The notes under the pieces: model-generated
Seen by the model: only the letters and a program-made list of their open reading frames with translations
What the model was told of the DNA's origin: nothing
Database searches by the model: none
Assembly (NCBI GenBank): GCA_027295645.1
Contig: JAPUKM010000018.1
Span: 1 to 13,829 of the forward strand
DNA: 13,829 nt
DNA from: Chloroflexota bacterium
GTDB lineage: Bacteria > Chloroflexota > Dehalococcoidia > Lucifugimonadales > JAPUKM01
Direction of reading: 5' to 3'
Part shown: piece by piece, positions 6,244 to 13,039 of the stretch
Position numbering within the stretch: the stretch's first letter is position 1
Layout of the letters: every line of letters starts with the position of its first letter
Translations under genes and position numbers: made by a program

Positions 6244-7038
6244 ATGGCTACAACAGTTGACGAGCTGCAGCAAGAGTCCGCGAAACTGCGAAAATTCTTC
6301 GACCAGTATCTCCCGTATGCCCGACCAACGCCGGTGCTGGCGGACTATGTAAAAGTCCAGCACGAACTCATGTGGGGCCGTATCTGGCTGATACCTGGCC
6401 TGGACCTGAAGCTGCGTAGCTATGCCACCATCTCGGCCCAGACCTGCAACGGCTATAACTTCGGCATCGAGCACCAGACCAGGGTGGGCCTTACGGTAGG
6501 TATTACGCCGCAGCAGATCAGGGGCATCTTTATCCAGCTCCTGTACTATATTGGCGTCCCCGCAACGGTCTTCGGACTCCGCATAGCCCATGGGGTCATC
6601 GACGAGCGCGAGGAGTGGCGGGCGCAGGACACACCTCTGGATGTGGGATGGCTGAACAGCATCGAAGACATGCTCAAGAGGGGCCGAGAGATCAGGATCA
6701 GGCACTGGGGAGCGCAGGCCGATAAGGAGATCGAAAACTCTCTGGCCCAGCAGATGGTCCCGGAGGCCGCCGACATCGTTGACGGCTATCACTTCGGTGA
6801 GGTGTGGGCGCGGGCAGACCTCGGTCCCAAGGAGCGGATGGTCTGCATCCTGGCGGCGCTGATGTGCCGGGGGCATATGAAACAGCTCAAGCGGTACGTC
6901 CGCTACGCGCTGGAAACGGGGCTTAACAAGCGCGAGATATGCGAGGTGTTCTCACAGGCAGGCTGGTATCGAGGCTGGCCCTGCGTCGAGGACGCCCTTG
7001 AGCAGGCCAAAGAAGTCTTCGATGAGAGAGGTCTTTAG
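6244..7038 (+). CDS. Double-domain carboxymuconolactone-decarboxylase-like protein, copy 2
   Basis: A 264-residue paralogue of its neighbours, starting 54 nt after copy 1. It has the same two CMD-like domains (about 44-122 and 180-260). It is the most divergent in the first domain: WGRIWLIPGLD, SAQTCNGYNFGIEHQ with Cys68 shifted by one position and His77 kept, and YYIGVP instead of FYAGIP. In the second domain the histidine-equivalent residue is Tyr218 (KRYVRYAL). The stretch from QQMVPEAAD to the FGEVWARADL motif is nearly identical to copy 1, including a 27-nt exact match at DNA level. A weak AGGAG site lies about 10 nt before the ATG at 6244; the stop is TAG. The three copies may form homo- or hetero-oligomers (CMD proteins are usually trimers or hexamers) or act on different substrates; both are inferences. 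Confidence 0.85.
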   Translation: MATTVDELQQESAKLRKFFDQYLPYARPTPVLADYVKVQHELMWGRIWLIPGLDLKLRSYATISAQTCNGYNFGIEHQTRVGLTVGITPQQIRGIFIQLLYYIGVPATVFGLRIAHGVIDEREEWRAQDTPLDVGWLNSIEDMLKRGREIRIRHWGAQADKEIENSLAQQMVPEAADIVDGYHFGEVWARADLGPKERMVCILAALMCRGHMKQLKRYVRYALETGLNKREICEVFSQAGWYRGWPCVEDALEQAKEVFDERGL

Positions 7039-7040
7039 TC

Positions 7041-7070
7041 TCTGATGCAAGCACCGATCAGACGGCTTTT
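7041..7070 (+). other. Weak hairpin between CMD copies 2 and 3
   Basis: TCTGAT (7041-7046) pairs with ATCAGA (7057-7062) across a 10-nt loop and is followed by CGGCTTTT. The stem is only 6 bp and AT-rich, so if it acts at all it would be a leaky terminator or processing site tuning expression of copy 3. Confidence 0.25.
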
Positions 7071-7109
7071 CTAATCTCACGAAATCAGATCAAAAAAGGA
7101 GATTCGCAC

Positions 7110-7916
7110 ATGACTACGGCACAGGAGCTGTCTAAAGCAGCGGACGATCTCCGTGCCTTCATAGACCAGTACGTTCCGGCCCAGCGTACGACTTCCGTCT
7201 TACCGGATATCAGCAGAGACTACACGAAACTACAGGCTGAGGTCATGTGGGGTGGGATATGGCAGGTGTCAGGGCTGGACATTACCCTCAGGAGCCTTGC
7301 AACCATATCGGCCCAGTGCGTGAATGGCTGGGACTTCGGCCTTCAGCACCAGATAAGGATTGGACTCACTCTGGGGATGAGTCCTCAGAAGATAAAGGGC
7401 ATATTCCTCCAGCTTCTGTTTTACGCAGGGATTCCGGCCACGGTCTTCGGGCTGACACAGGCGCAGAAGGTCATAAACGAGCAAAAGAAGTGGCAGGAAC
7501 AGGACGAAGTGCCATTCAAAGCCAAATGGCTGGGCTCCGTCGAAAAAAAGCTCAAGCGAGCGAGCGAGCTTAGGCGCGGTTATTGGGGGCAACAAGCCGA
7601 CAAGGAGATCGAAGCCTCTCTTGCGCAGGAGCTGGTGCCGGAAGCCGCCGACCTTGTTGACGCCTACAACTTCGGCGAGGTGTGGGCGCGCTCAGACCTC
7701 AGCCCCAAGGAACGAACCGTGTGCATTCTTGTGGCGTTGATGTGTCGAGGGCATATGAAGCAGCTCAAGCATCACATAGGCTATGCGCTGGACATGGGGC
7801 TCAGCAAGCGGGAGATATGCGAGGTGTTCTCGCAGGCCGGCTGGTATCGAGGCTGGCCGTACGTCGAAGATGCGCTTAAGCAGGCCAAGGCCGTCTTCGA
7901 TGAGAGAGGTATTTAG
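7110..7916 (+). CDS. Double-domain carboxymuconolactone-decarboxylase-like protein, copy 3
   Basis: A 268-residue paralogue starting 71 nt after copy 2, with AAGGAG 8 nt before ATG 7110 and a TAG stop. The first CMD-like domain (about 47-125) is closest to copy 1: WGGIWQVSGLD, SAQCVNGWDFGLQHQ with Cys70 and His80, and LLFYAGIPATVFGL. The second domain (about 185-265) carries FGEVWARSDLSPKERTVCILVAL and KHHIGYALDMG. Here His222 fills the position that is Tyr in copies 1 and 2, and this matches the histidine found in the HLRGAL-type motif of carboxymuconolactone decarboxylases. Copy 3 is therefore the one most likely to have histidines in both half-sites. The middle linker is lysine-rich (EQKKWQEQDEVPFKAKW). 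It leads into the cupin and Rid genes with 63- and 78-nt gaps, suggesting one transcript. Confidence 0.85.
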   Translation: MTTAQELSKAADDLRAFIDQYVPAQRTTSVLPDISRDYTKLQAEVMWGGIWQVSGLDITLRSLATISAQCVNGWDFGLQHQIRIGLTLGMSPQKIKGIFLQLLFYAGIPATVFGLTQAQKVINEQKKWQEQDEVPFKAKWLGSVEKKLKRASELRRGYWGQQADKEIEASLAQELVPEAADLVDAYNFGEVWARSDLSPKERTVCILVALMCRGHMKQLKHHIGYALDMGLSKREICEVFSQAGWYRGWPYVEDALKQAKAVFDERGI

Positions 7917-7979
7917 CAGCCAGCAGTCACAGGACCAGCATACGCTCTGAGCGACGATAGGGGCTACTTGGAGAAAGCG

Positions 7980-8369
7980 ATGGTTCCACCCGATCAGGCA
8001 CAATTGAAGGAGCTTATTGTTCAGGCTGAAGATGAGGAAGGCTGGACTGAACGGGTCCCGGGTGCGTACATCAAGATGCTCTGGCAGAACCCGGATACAG
8101 GTGCTTCCTTCGCTCTGTTCAAGGTAAGCAAGGGGGCAGGCATTCCGCGCAGTCACACTCACGCTTCAAATCAGTTCATGTACTGCCTTAAGGGCCGGTA
8201 CGTATATACCGCCTCAAATCTCGTCCTCACGCCAGGGACGTTCTACTGGAACCCCAAGGACCATCCGCATGGCCCCACTCTGGCCGATGAAGACTCGCTC
8301 CTACTTGAGGTCTATGACGGGCCGCACTATTACCGGGAACCAGAATACATGAAACGGTCGCCACAGTAG
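7980..8369 (+). CDS. Small single-domain cupin
   Basis: A 129-residue cupin, the usual length for a single-domain member. Motif 1 is GIPRSHTHASNQFMYCLKG, giving metal-type His59 and His61, with Gln65 where the classical motif has Glu. Motif 2 is PGTFYWNPKDHPHGP with His97 as the last ligand. A C-terminal helix region (YYREPEYMKRS) closes the protein. Cupins of this size include dioxygenases, isomerases and metal-sensing anti-sigma domains; the ring-cleaving acetophenone dioxygenase type is one relative to consider. I chose ATG 7980 rather than the TTG at 7968 because GGAG lies 6 nt before the ATG and the TTG has no site. It follows CMD copy 3 and precedes the Rid gene in the same direction. 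Function within the cassette is inferred to be a metal-dependent catabolic step. Confidence 0.8.
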   Translation: MVPPDQAQLKELIVQAEDEEGWTERVPGAYIKMLWQNPDTGASFALFKVSKGAGIPRSHTHASNQFMYCLKGRYVYTASNLVLTPGTFYWNPKDHPHGPTLADEDSLLLEVYDGPHYYREPEYMKRSPQ

Positions 8370-8447
8370 GGCAGTCTGACGGTGCCCTTCCGATCCTGAG
8401 CGTGTTAACGAACTGTTCTCGACGCGACCCTTGCCTGGAGGCGATAG

Positions 8448-8834
8448 GTGGAGATTATTCGGCGGATCTATCCCGACCTGGGATTGACGATTGGCGCTTT
8501 CTGCCACGCGACCAGGGTAGGCGACCTTCTGTTCATTTCGGGCATGACGGCGCGGGGCACCGACGCGGAGCATGGCGACATGGAGGCTCAGACCGACGCC
8601 GTCCTCGGGAAGATCGACCATGTCCTGAAGTCTGAGGGAGCGTCGTTCGAGGACGTGGCCAGGGTTACCGTATATGTGACCGATCTGGCCGACTTCGAGA
8701 AGATTCACCATGTACGCAAGCGCTACTTTGGCGATAACCTCCCCGCCAGCACGCTGGTACAGGTCGCCTCCCTCATCGGCTCTCACCTGAAGATTGAGAT
8801 CGAGGCCATAGCTGCGCTGCCGGATCGTAGGTAG
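8448..8834 (+). CDS. Rid (YjgF/YER057c/UK114) family protein lacking the catalytic Arg
   Basis: A 128-residue Rid protein, standard length. Rid enzymes are trimers; the archetype RidA hydrolyses reactive imine/enamine intermediates to ketones and ammonia. Family features: VGDLLFISGMTA, the helix QTDAVLGKIDHVLKSEGASFEDVARVTVYVTD, and the C-terminal strand KIEIEAIA with Glu119. The key Arg of RidA (Arg105 in E. coli, in an ARSxVxV context) is replaced: the segment reads LPASTLVQV, with Ser101 at the site. This places it among the Rid subfamilies without deaminase Arg, often located in catabolic clusters. GTG 8448 follows GGAGG with 6-nt spacing; no ATG is available nearby. It ends the co-directional cassette and a hairpin follows immediately. 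A role in the same pathway as the CMD proteins is inferred. Confidence 0.88.
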   Translation: MEIIRRIYPDLGLTIGAFCHATRVGDLLFISGMTARGTDAEHGDMEAQTDAVLGKIDHVLKSEGASFEDVARVTVYVTDLADFEKIHHVRKRYFGDNLPASTLVQVASLIGSHLKIEIEAIAALPDRR

Positions 8835-8835
8835 C

Positions 8836-8858
8836 GGGCAGCAATCCCTTGCTAGCCC
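8836..8858 (+). terminator. Terminator-like hairpin after the Rid gene
   Basis: GGGCAGCAA (8836-8844) pairs with TTGCT-A-GCCC (8849-8858, one bulged A) around a 4-nt loop, beginning one base after the Rid stop, then ACTTCTTAG. A second small stem (GCCC 8873-8876 with GGGC 8880-8883, then TGTTT) follows. They lie in the 103-bp gap between convergent operons and could terminate both. Confidence 0.5.
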
Positions 8859-8937
8859 ACTTCTTAGTCCTCGCCCGCTGGGCTGTTTGGGAGGGGGCAC
8901 ACTTGGGCACAACGTTGCCAGACAGGCGCCAGGCAGG

Positions 8938-9837
8938 CTAGCGATCCCGCTGACGCGGGTCCAACAGGTCCCGGACGGCGTCGCCGAAGATGTTGAGGCC
9001 GAACACAGCGACGCCGATCGCTATTCCCGGCCAAATGACCATCCAGGGAGCTTCCGCCCGGTACTGCTGTGCCACTCCGGCAAGCATGGTCCCCAGAGAC
9101 GCGTTGGGCTCCTGGATACCGACTCCCAGGAAGCTGAGGGTGGTTTCCGTGAGGATAGCCGTGCCCAGCTCCGCGGTTGCGATGACAATCCAGGGCGAGA
9201 TGGTATTGGGAAGGATGTGGCGAAAGACCACACGCCGGTCACTGGCTCCCACCGATCTTGCGGCATCCACGTACTGGCGCTCTCGGATGCTGAGCGTCAC
9301 CGAGCGGGTAATCCTCGATATGTTGGGCGACTGGACCACCGCTATGGCAAAGATGAGGGTCATCAACGAAGTGCCGAGGGCCGTAACCACCACCAAAGCC
9401 ATGATAATGGTGGGGAAGGCCATCAGGATGTCCACGAAGCGTTGCACTACTAGGTCCACTACTCCACCCCAATAGCCGACGATGACCCCGATGACTCCAC
9501 CCACAACCGCCGCTATGGTGATGGCCGAGAACCCCACAAGCATCGACACGCGAATCCCGTGAAGCAACCGGCTAAACAAATCTCTTCCAAACTGGTCTGT
9601 GCCCAGCCAGTAGGTTCCGTTGGTATTGATGAGTCGATCGCTGTAATGGGGTTCTACCGGATCGAAGTTCTGAAGCACGGTGGCGAAGACTGCCAGAGTC
9701 AGCATGAACAGAACCAGGGTCCCTCCAACGGCTCCCAGAGGCTTTCTCCGGACGCTCTTTCCGGTCCATTCCACGAGACTGAGAGCCCATGGATAGCGTC
9801 TCCTAGCGGCCCCTGCAACACCCTGCCTATGCACCAA
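8938..9837 (-). CDS. ABC transporter permease, DppC/OppC type
   Basis: A 299-residue inner-membrane permease of the peptide/nickel family, the second of the two pore subunits. A short cytoplasmic N-terminus leads to the first membrane helix (about 36-54), an extracytoplasmic loop with YWLGTDQFGRDLFSRLLHG (the hallmark LGTDxxGRD motif), then a cluster of further membrane helices from about 96 on. The cytoplasmic coupling loop ERQYVDAARSVGASDRRVVF carries the EAA-type signature (Ala192, Ala193, Gly197) and would dock on an ATPase. The frame opens at TTG 9837, overlapping the previous permease by 11 nt; GTG 9834 is an equally good start, since AAGGG upstream suits either. The stop is TAG. It is the last gene of the unit, so no ATPase gene follows it. 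Confidence 0.92.
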   Translation of the reverse strand: MVHRQGVAGAARRRYPWALSLVEWTGKSVRRKPLGAVGGTLVLFMLTLAVFATVLQNFDPVEPHYSDRLINTNGTYWLGTDQFGRDLFSRLLHGIRVSMLVGFSAITIAAVVGGVIGVIVGYWGGVVDLVVQRFVDILMAFPTIIMALVVVTALGTSLMTLIFAIAVVQSPNISRITRSVTLSIRERQYVDAARSVGASDRRVVFRHILPNTISPWIVIATAELGTAILTETTLSFLGVGIQEPNASLGTMLAGVAQQYRAEAPWMVIWPGIAIGVAVFGLNIFGDAVRDLLDPRQRDR

Positions 9838-10783
9838 CCCGCACCCTTGGGTCCAGCAGCGCGTACGTTAAGTCCACCAGCAGGTTGATCGCGCTAGCAA
9901 AGACCACGGAAACTAGAATTACGAATTGAACGTTCGGATAATCGCGTGCCGCCACGGAGTCCACTAGCAGCCGCCCCAGACCCGGCAGGTTGAAGACGAT
10001 CTCTACGACGACCACGCCGTTGAACAGCCCAATCAGGCTGACGCCGTAGATTGTTGCCACCGGTAGAAATGCGTTCTTCATCGCGTGCCGGAGAACGACC
10101 ACGGACTCATGCAACCCTTTGGAATAGGCGGTACGAATGTAGTCTTCGTTGAGGATATCCAGCATCGAGGACCGTATCATCCTGGCGCAGACTGCAACGC
10201 TTCGGATGGAGCCGACGAACGCCGGTAGAAGGAATTGCTGAAGATTCGTAAGAGGATCTTGAGTGAATGGCACGTAGACCAGAGGGTTGGTGTAGTTGAA
10301 CCAGAACAGAAGCGCCAATACGACCAGGATACCTACCCAGAAGACAGGGACTGACAGACCGCCTATGGTGACGACGCGGAAGACATAGTCCCACCACGAG
10401 TCCTGCCGAATGGCCGTAACTGTGCCCACGATAATTGATAGGACGATAACAAAGACCAGACTGAGAGCGGTCAGCTCAGCAGTTACCGGGAGTGCCCGGC
10501 CAAACTCCGTTAACACGGGAATCTGCCGGACGATACTTGTTCCTGGATCCAGCGTTAGAACGCCCCGGATCCACTGGATGTATTGCTCATGGAGAGGGAG
10601 ATGGAGCCCAAACTGCTCCCGCATCTTTGCGATTTCTAGCGGAGTGAGGCCAAGCTCCGCCCGAGCCAGGATGGCGGTAACAGGATCGCCTGGAATGACA
10701 CGCATGATGGTGAAGATGAGCATGCTTGCGCCCACCACGGTCACCACCGCTAACCCTAGCCGCCGAACAAGATACGCTTTCAC
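9827..10783 (-). CDS. ABC transporter permease, DppB/OppB type
   Basis: A 318-residue inner-membrane permease, the first pore subunit of a peptide/nickel-type importer. It begins YLVRRLGLAVVTVVGASMLIF, the conserved first helix, followed by the family motif MRVIPGDP (27-34) and the extracytoplasmic helix with REQFGLHLPLHEQY. The coupling loop NEDYIRTAYSKGLHESVVVLR (212 on) has the EAA-type Gly223, and the C-terminus has the signature PGLGRLLVDSVAARDYPNVQ and LDPRVRVGA. The start is GTG at 10781-10783; the only Shine-Dalgarno-like element (GAGGG) is some 12 nt away, so initiation may be weak. It overlaps the next permease by 11 nt, implying translational coupling. A 423-bp gap separates it from the binding-protein gene upstream. 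Confidence 0.92.
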   Translation of the reverse strand: MKAYLVRRLGLAVVTVVGASMLIFTIMRVIPGDPVTAILARAELGLTPLEIAKMREQFGLHLPLHEQYIQWIRGVLTLDPGTSIVRQIPVLTEFGRALPVTAELTALSLVFVIVLSIIVGTVTAIRQDSWWDYVFRVVTIGGLSVPVFWVGILVVLALLFWFNYTNPLVYVPFTQDPLTNLQQFLLPAFVGSIRSVAVCARMIRSSMLDILNEDYIRTAYSKGLHESVVVLRHAMKNAFLPVATIYGVSLIGLFNGVVVVEIVFNLPGLGRLLVDSVAARDYPNVQFVILVSVVFASAINLLVDLTYALLDPRVRVGA

Positions 10784-11206
10784 CGGTGCCGAACCCTCAT
10801 CAGAAGGTGCTACGCTTGAGGCCTAGCTACGGGATGCCGGATAGGCTCGAAGTCAAAAAGACTAGTCAAAGCCTGTGACTTCCACGCCGCCACACGAGTA
10901 CGATGGGAGCTTGCTCGATGGCTTGTAGCGCGTGGGAAGGAGACCGCCGCCCCGCGGAACCATCGACCCAACCCTCAACGCGCGTCCCCTTGAGTACATG
11001 CTGCCTTAGCCGGCAGCCGTATCCCGAGGCTGTGCTGCTCCTCAGAACACTTCCGATTCTCTGTAGAGAAGAATGAACTGGGTTGCAACCGCTCGGCTGC
11101 ACTCCCCAAGGCCCACGCTATCTTCAACGTCCTGCCGGACACGGAATCCCTGCCCCAGCGAGAACGAGCCTCACCGGGGCAGGGAAGGACCGGGGTTGTT
11201 CCCTTG
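10784..11206. other. Gap between binding-protein gene and permease genes
   Basis: Apart from the strong hairpin at 11147-11185 this 423-bp stretch shows no gene. A minus-strand frame (10866-11102) has no recognisable motif and no ribosome binding site. I saw no convincing -35/-10 pair for the permeases. Such a long gap inside an ABC importer unit is unusual and may hold an unseen promoter. Confidence 0.5.
11147..11185 (-). terminator. Strong stem-loop after the binding-protein gene
   Basis: TCCCTGCCCC (11147-11156) and GGGGCAGGGA (11176-11185) are perfect 10-bp inverted repeats with a 19-nt loop. On the minus strand the structure begins 22 nt after the binding-protein stop. No T-run follows, so it may be a 3' stabilising or attenuating stem of the kind that keeps binding protein more abundant than permeases rather than a full terminator. 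Confidence 0.6.
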
Positions 11207-12922
11207 CTACTCCGATAGCCAGACCCTGGTGACGTTCACGGTGTCGGGAGCGAAGGACAGGGTGGGATTGTAGTTCTGAACCTTGACGTCAAAGGCGTGG
11301 AAAGTGGGTCTCCACCACATAGGGACGGCCCCGATCTGGTTCGCCCAAGCGAAGCGGGCCATTTCCTGAATGGTTGCGATCCGCTCTTCTCGCGTCGCAG
11401 CGTTCCGCTGGGTCAGGTACATCTGGTCAAGCTCTGGGTAGCTCATGGCAGAGAAGTTCCTGGAGCCATCGGTAACGTACTGGTTCTGGAGGTGCAGGTC
11501 CGGCTCGACGGGCCCTCCGAAGCGCCGGATCATGATATTGAAGTCGTGGGCGATCTCCCGCTCCTCTGTCACAGCGTCCTCTTGGAGGTCCATTTCGCCG
11601 CCGGTGATCCCGATGTTGGAGAGCTGCTGGATGAGGAGCGTAGCGCCCTCAATGTTCTCCGATCGGTTTTCCGTCAGCATGGGTATCTTCTGGGTGAAGT
11701 CGTAGCCGGTCTCCGCAGAGTACTCCGCGAGTAGCTTCCGAGCCTCTGTGAACTCCGCCTCCTTGTCCACGGCAAAGCCAGGTAGCGCCTTCACCTCTGC
11801 CTCCGGAAGGGCAAAAGGGCTTCCCGGTGGGTAGAGGACCCCATAGGGTGCGCCATGGCCCCTCTCGCTTATCTCCCCTACGAGATTCCGGTCCATGCCC
11901 AGACTCACCGCCCGGCGCACACGGAAATCGTTCCAGGGCACCCGCTGTTCGTTCATCCCGACAGCCCACCAGCTCACATCGCCCAGGGTAGTGTAGGCGT
12001 TGATGTGAGATAAGTCTTTGATCTTGTCGTAGAGGCCGGCGTTGAGCTGCGGGAAGGCAACGTCTACTTGCTGGGTTCGTATCGCCGCCTCTCTCGTGGT
12101 CTCATCTACCATTATGAGGACCTCGATCCCGTCAAGGTAGGGCAGCCCCTCCTCCCAGTAGTCAGCGTTTCGGTTGAGGGTGTAACGGGCGCCCGTCTCG
12201 AACCGGTCGGGGACAAAGGGGCCGCTCCCCACCAGCTCGTCGTAGTTTCTGATAAGAGGCTGAGGCAATGCCTCCGTGGCGGCCTTGTTGAAGATGGGGA
12301 AGTTGGTGAGGGCGATGGCGGACAGGAAGCCTTGCGAGGGCGTGTTTGTATGCACCAGGATCTTGTTCCCGTCGATCCGCACATCGTCTACGTTGTCGTA
12401 GTAGGTGCCCACGGGCTTCGCCCGCCCGATGGTAAGACCCTCGGGAGGATTCTTCACGCGATCGAAGTTGAACTTGATATCCGCGGCGGTTACTGGCTGG
12501 CCGTTATGCCACTTCGCATTTGGATTGAGGGTGAAGGTCCAGTCAGCGGTCCCACCGGCGCCGGCCGTGACGCTCCAGCTCTCCGCTAGGTCAGGGATGA
12601 TCACGCCCGGGTTGCCAGGCTGTTCCGTGACCAAGTAGTTCAGGGCTGGCTGGGCGATCCAGAACTCCCGGGAACTGGCGCCGCGAGGTGTGTGGAGGTC
12701 CACGCCGGTGGGGTCGAGGTGCAGCTGCACCCGCAGAATACCGCCGAAGCGAGGCTGATCACCGCTGGCGGCTGGTGGCGGTGGGGCTGGCGCTGCCGGC
12801 GCTGGAGCCGCCGGGGCCGCTGGCGCTGCGGGCGCCTCTTCTTCGTCGCTGCCACAGGCCATGGCAGCCAGGAGCAGCGAGAGAATCGTTATGCCCAACA
12901 GGGCCATCGTCCATCGTTTCAT
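11207..12922 (-). CDS. ABC transporter substrate-binding lipoprotein, family 5 (peptide/nickel type)
   Basis: A 571-residue extracytoplasmic solute-binding protein. The N-terminus has Lys2-Arg3, a hydrophobic helix and the lipobox LAAMAC, so Cys23 would be lipidated and the protein anchored to the membrane. An acidic EEE and an Ala/Pro-rich flexible linker (about 30-52) precede the folded domain, which begins FGGILRVQLHLDPTG. Family signatures include LAESWSV with WTFTLNPNAKWHNGQPVTAADIKFNFDR, the GSGPFVPDRFETGARYTLNRNADYW block and FRVRRAVSLGMDRNLV. The ligand may be a peptide, but members also bind sugars, opines and other small molecules, so the substrate stays open. ATG 12920-12922 is preceded by a strong AGGAGGAG; stop TAG. 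A good promoter lies about 90-120 nt upstream. It is the first gene of the importer unit, with two permeases downstream. Confidence 0.93.
   Translation of the reverse strand: MKRWTMALLGITILSLLLAAMACGSDEEEAPAAPAAPAAPAPAAPAPPPPAASGDQPRFGGILRVQLHLDPTGVDLHTPRGASSREFWIAQPALNYLVTEQPGNPGVIIPDLAESWSVTAGAGGTADWTFTLNPNAKWHNGQPVTAADIKFNFDRVKNPPEGLTIGRAKPVGTYYDNVDDVRIDGNKILVHTNTPSQGFLSAIALTNFPIFNKAATEALPQPLIRNYDELVGSGPFVPDRFETGARYTLNRNADYWEEGLPYLDGIEVLIMVDETTREAAIRTQQVDVAFPQLNAGLYDKIKDLSHINAYTTLGDVSWWAVGMNEQRVPWNDFRVRRAVSLGMDRNLVGEISERGHGAPYGVLYPPGSPFALPEAEVKALPGFAVDKEAEFTEARKLLAEYSAETGYDFTQKIPMLTENRSENIEGATLLIQQLSNIGITGGEMDLQEDAVTEEREIAHDFNIMIRRFGGPVEPDLHLQNQYVTDGSRNFSAMSYPELDQMYLTQRNAATREERIATIQEMARFAWANQIGAVPMWWRPTFHAFDVKVQNYNPTLSFAPDTVNVTRVWLSE
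12767..12835 (-). repeat. Ala/Pro low-complexity linker in the binding protein
   Basis: Codons for residues 30-52 encode an Ala/Pro-only tract with PAA units repeated several times then APAPPPPAA. At DNA level this is a GC-rich imperfect triplet-based repeat. It is the spacer between the lipid anchor and the binding domain, and is likely to vary in length between strains. Confidence 0.75.
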
Positions 12923-13010
12923 GGTCTCCTCCTATGCGACAACCTAGTACTGCCCGTGCGGCACCAGAGGCTGAGAAGGGTTGCTACCTGCAGACTCCGG
13001 TCCGCGGCTC

Positions 13011-13039
13011 ATGCTATGAGTCCGGCGCCCACTTGTCAA
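13011..13039 (-). promoter_or_regulatory. Sigma70-type promoter for the ABC importer
   Basis: On the minus strand TTGACA (13034-13039) and TAGCAT (13011-13016) are separated by 17 bp. The -35 is perfect, the -10 has four of six consensus bases and the spacing is optimal. It would give a leader of about 80 nt before the binding-protein start. Confidence 0.6.

Noticed and set aside
694..11185. The GGGGCAGG core shared by the hairpins at 694-718 and 11147-11185 as a dispersed repeat family
   Set aside because: Only eight bases are shared and the loops differ; this is expected by chance among GC-rich stems.
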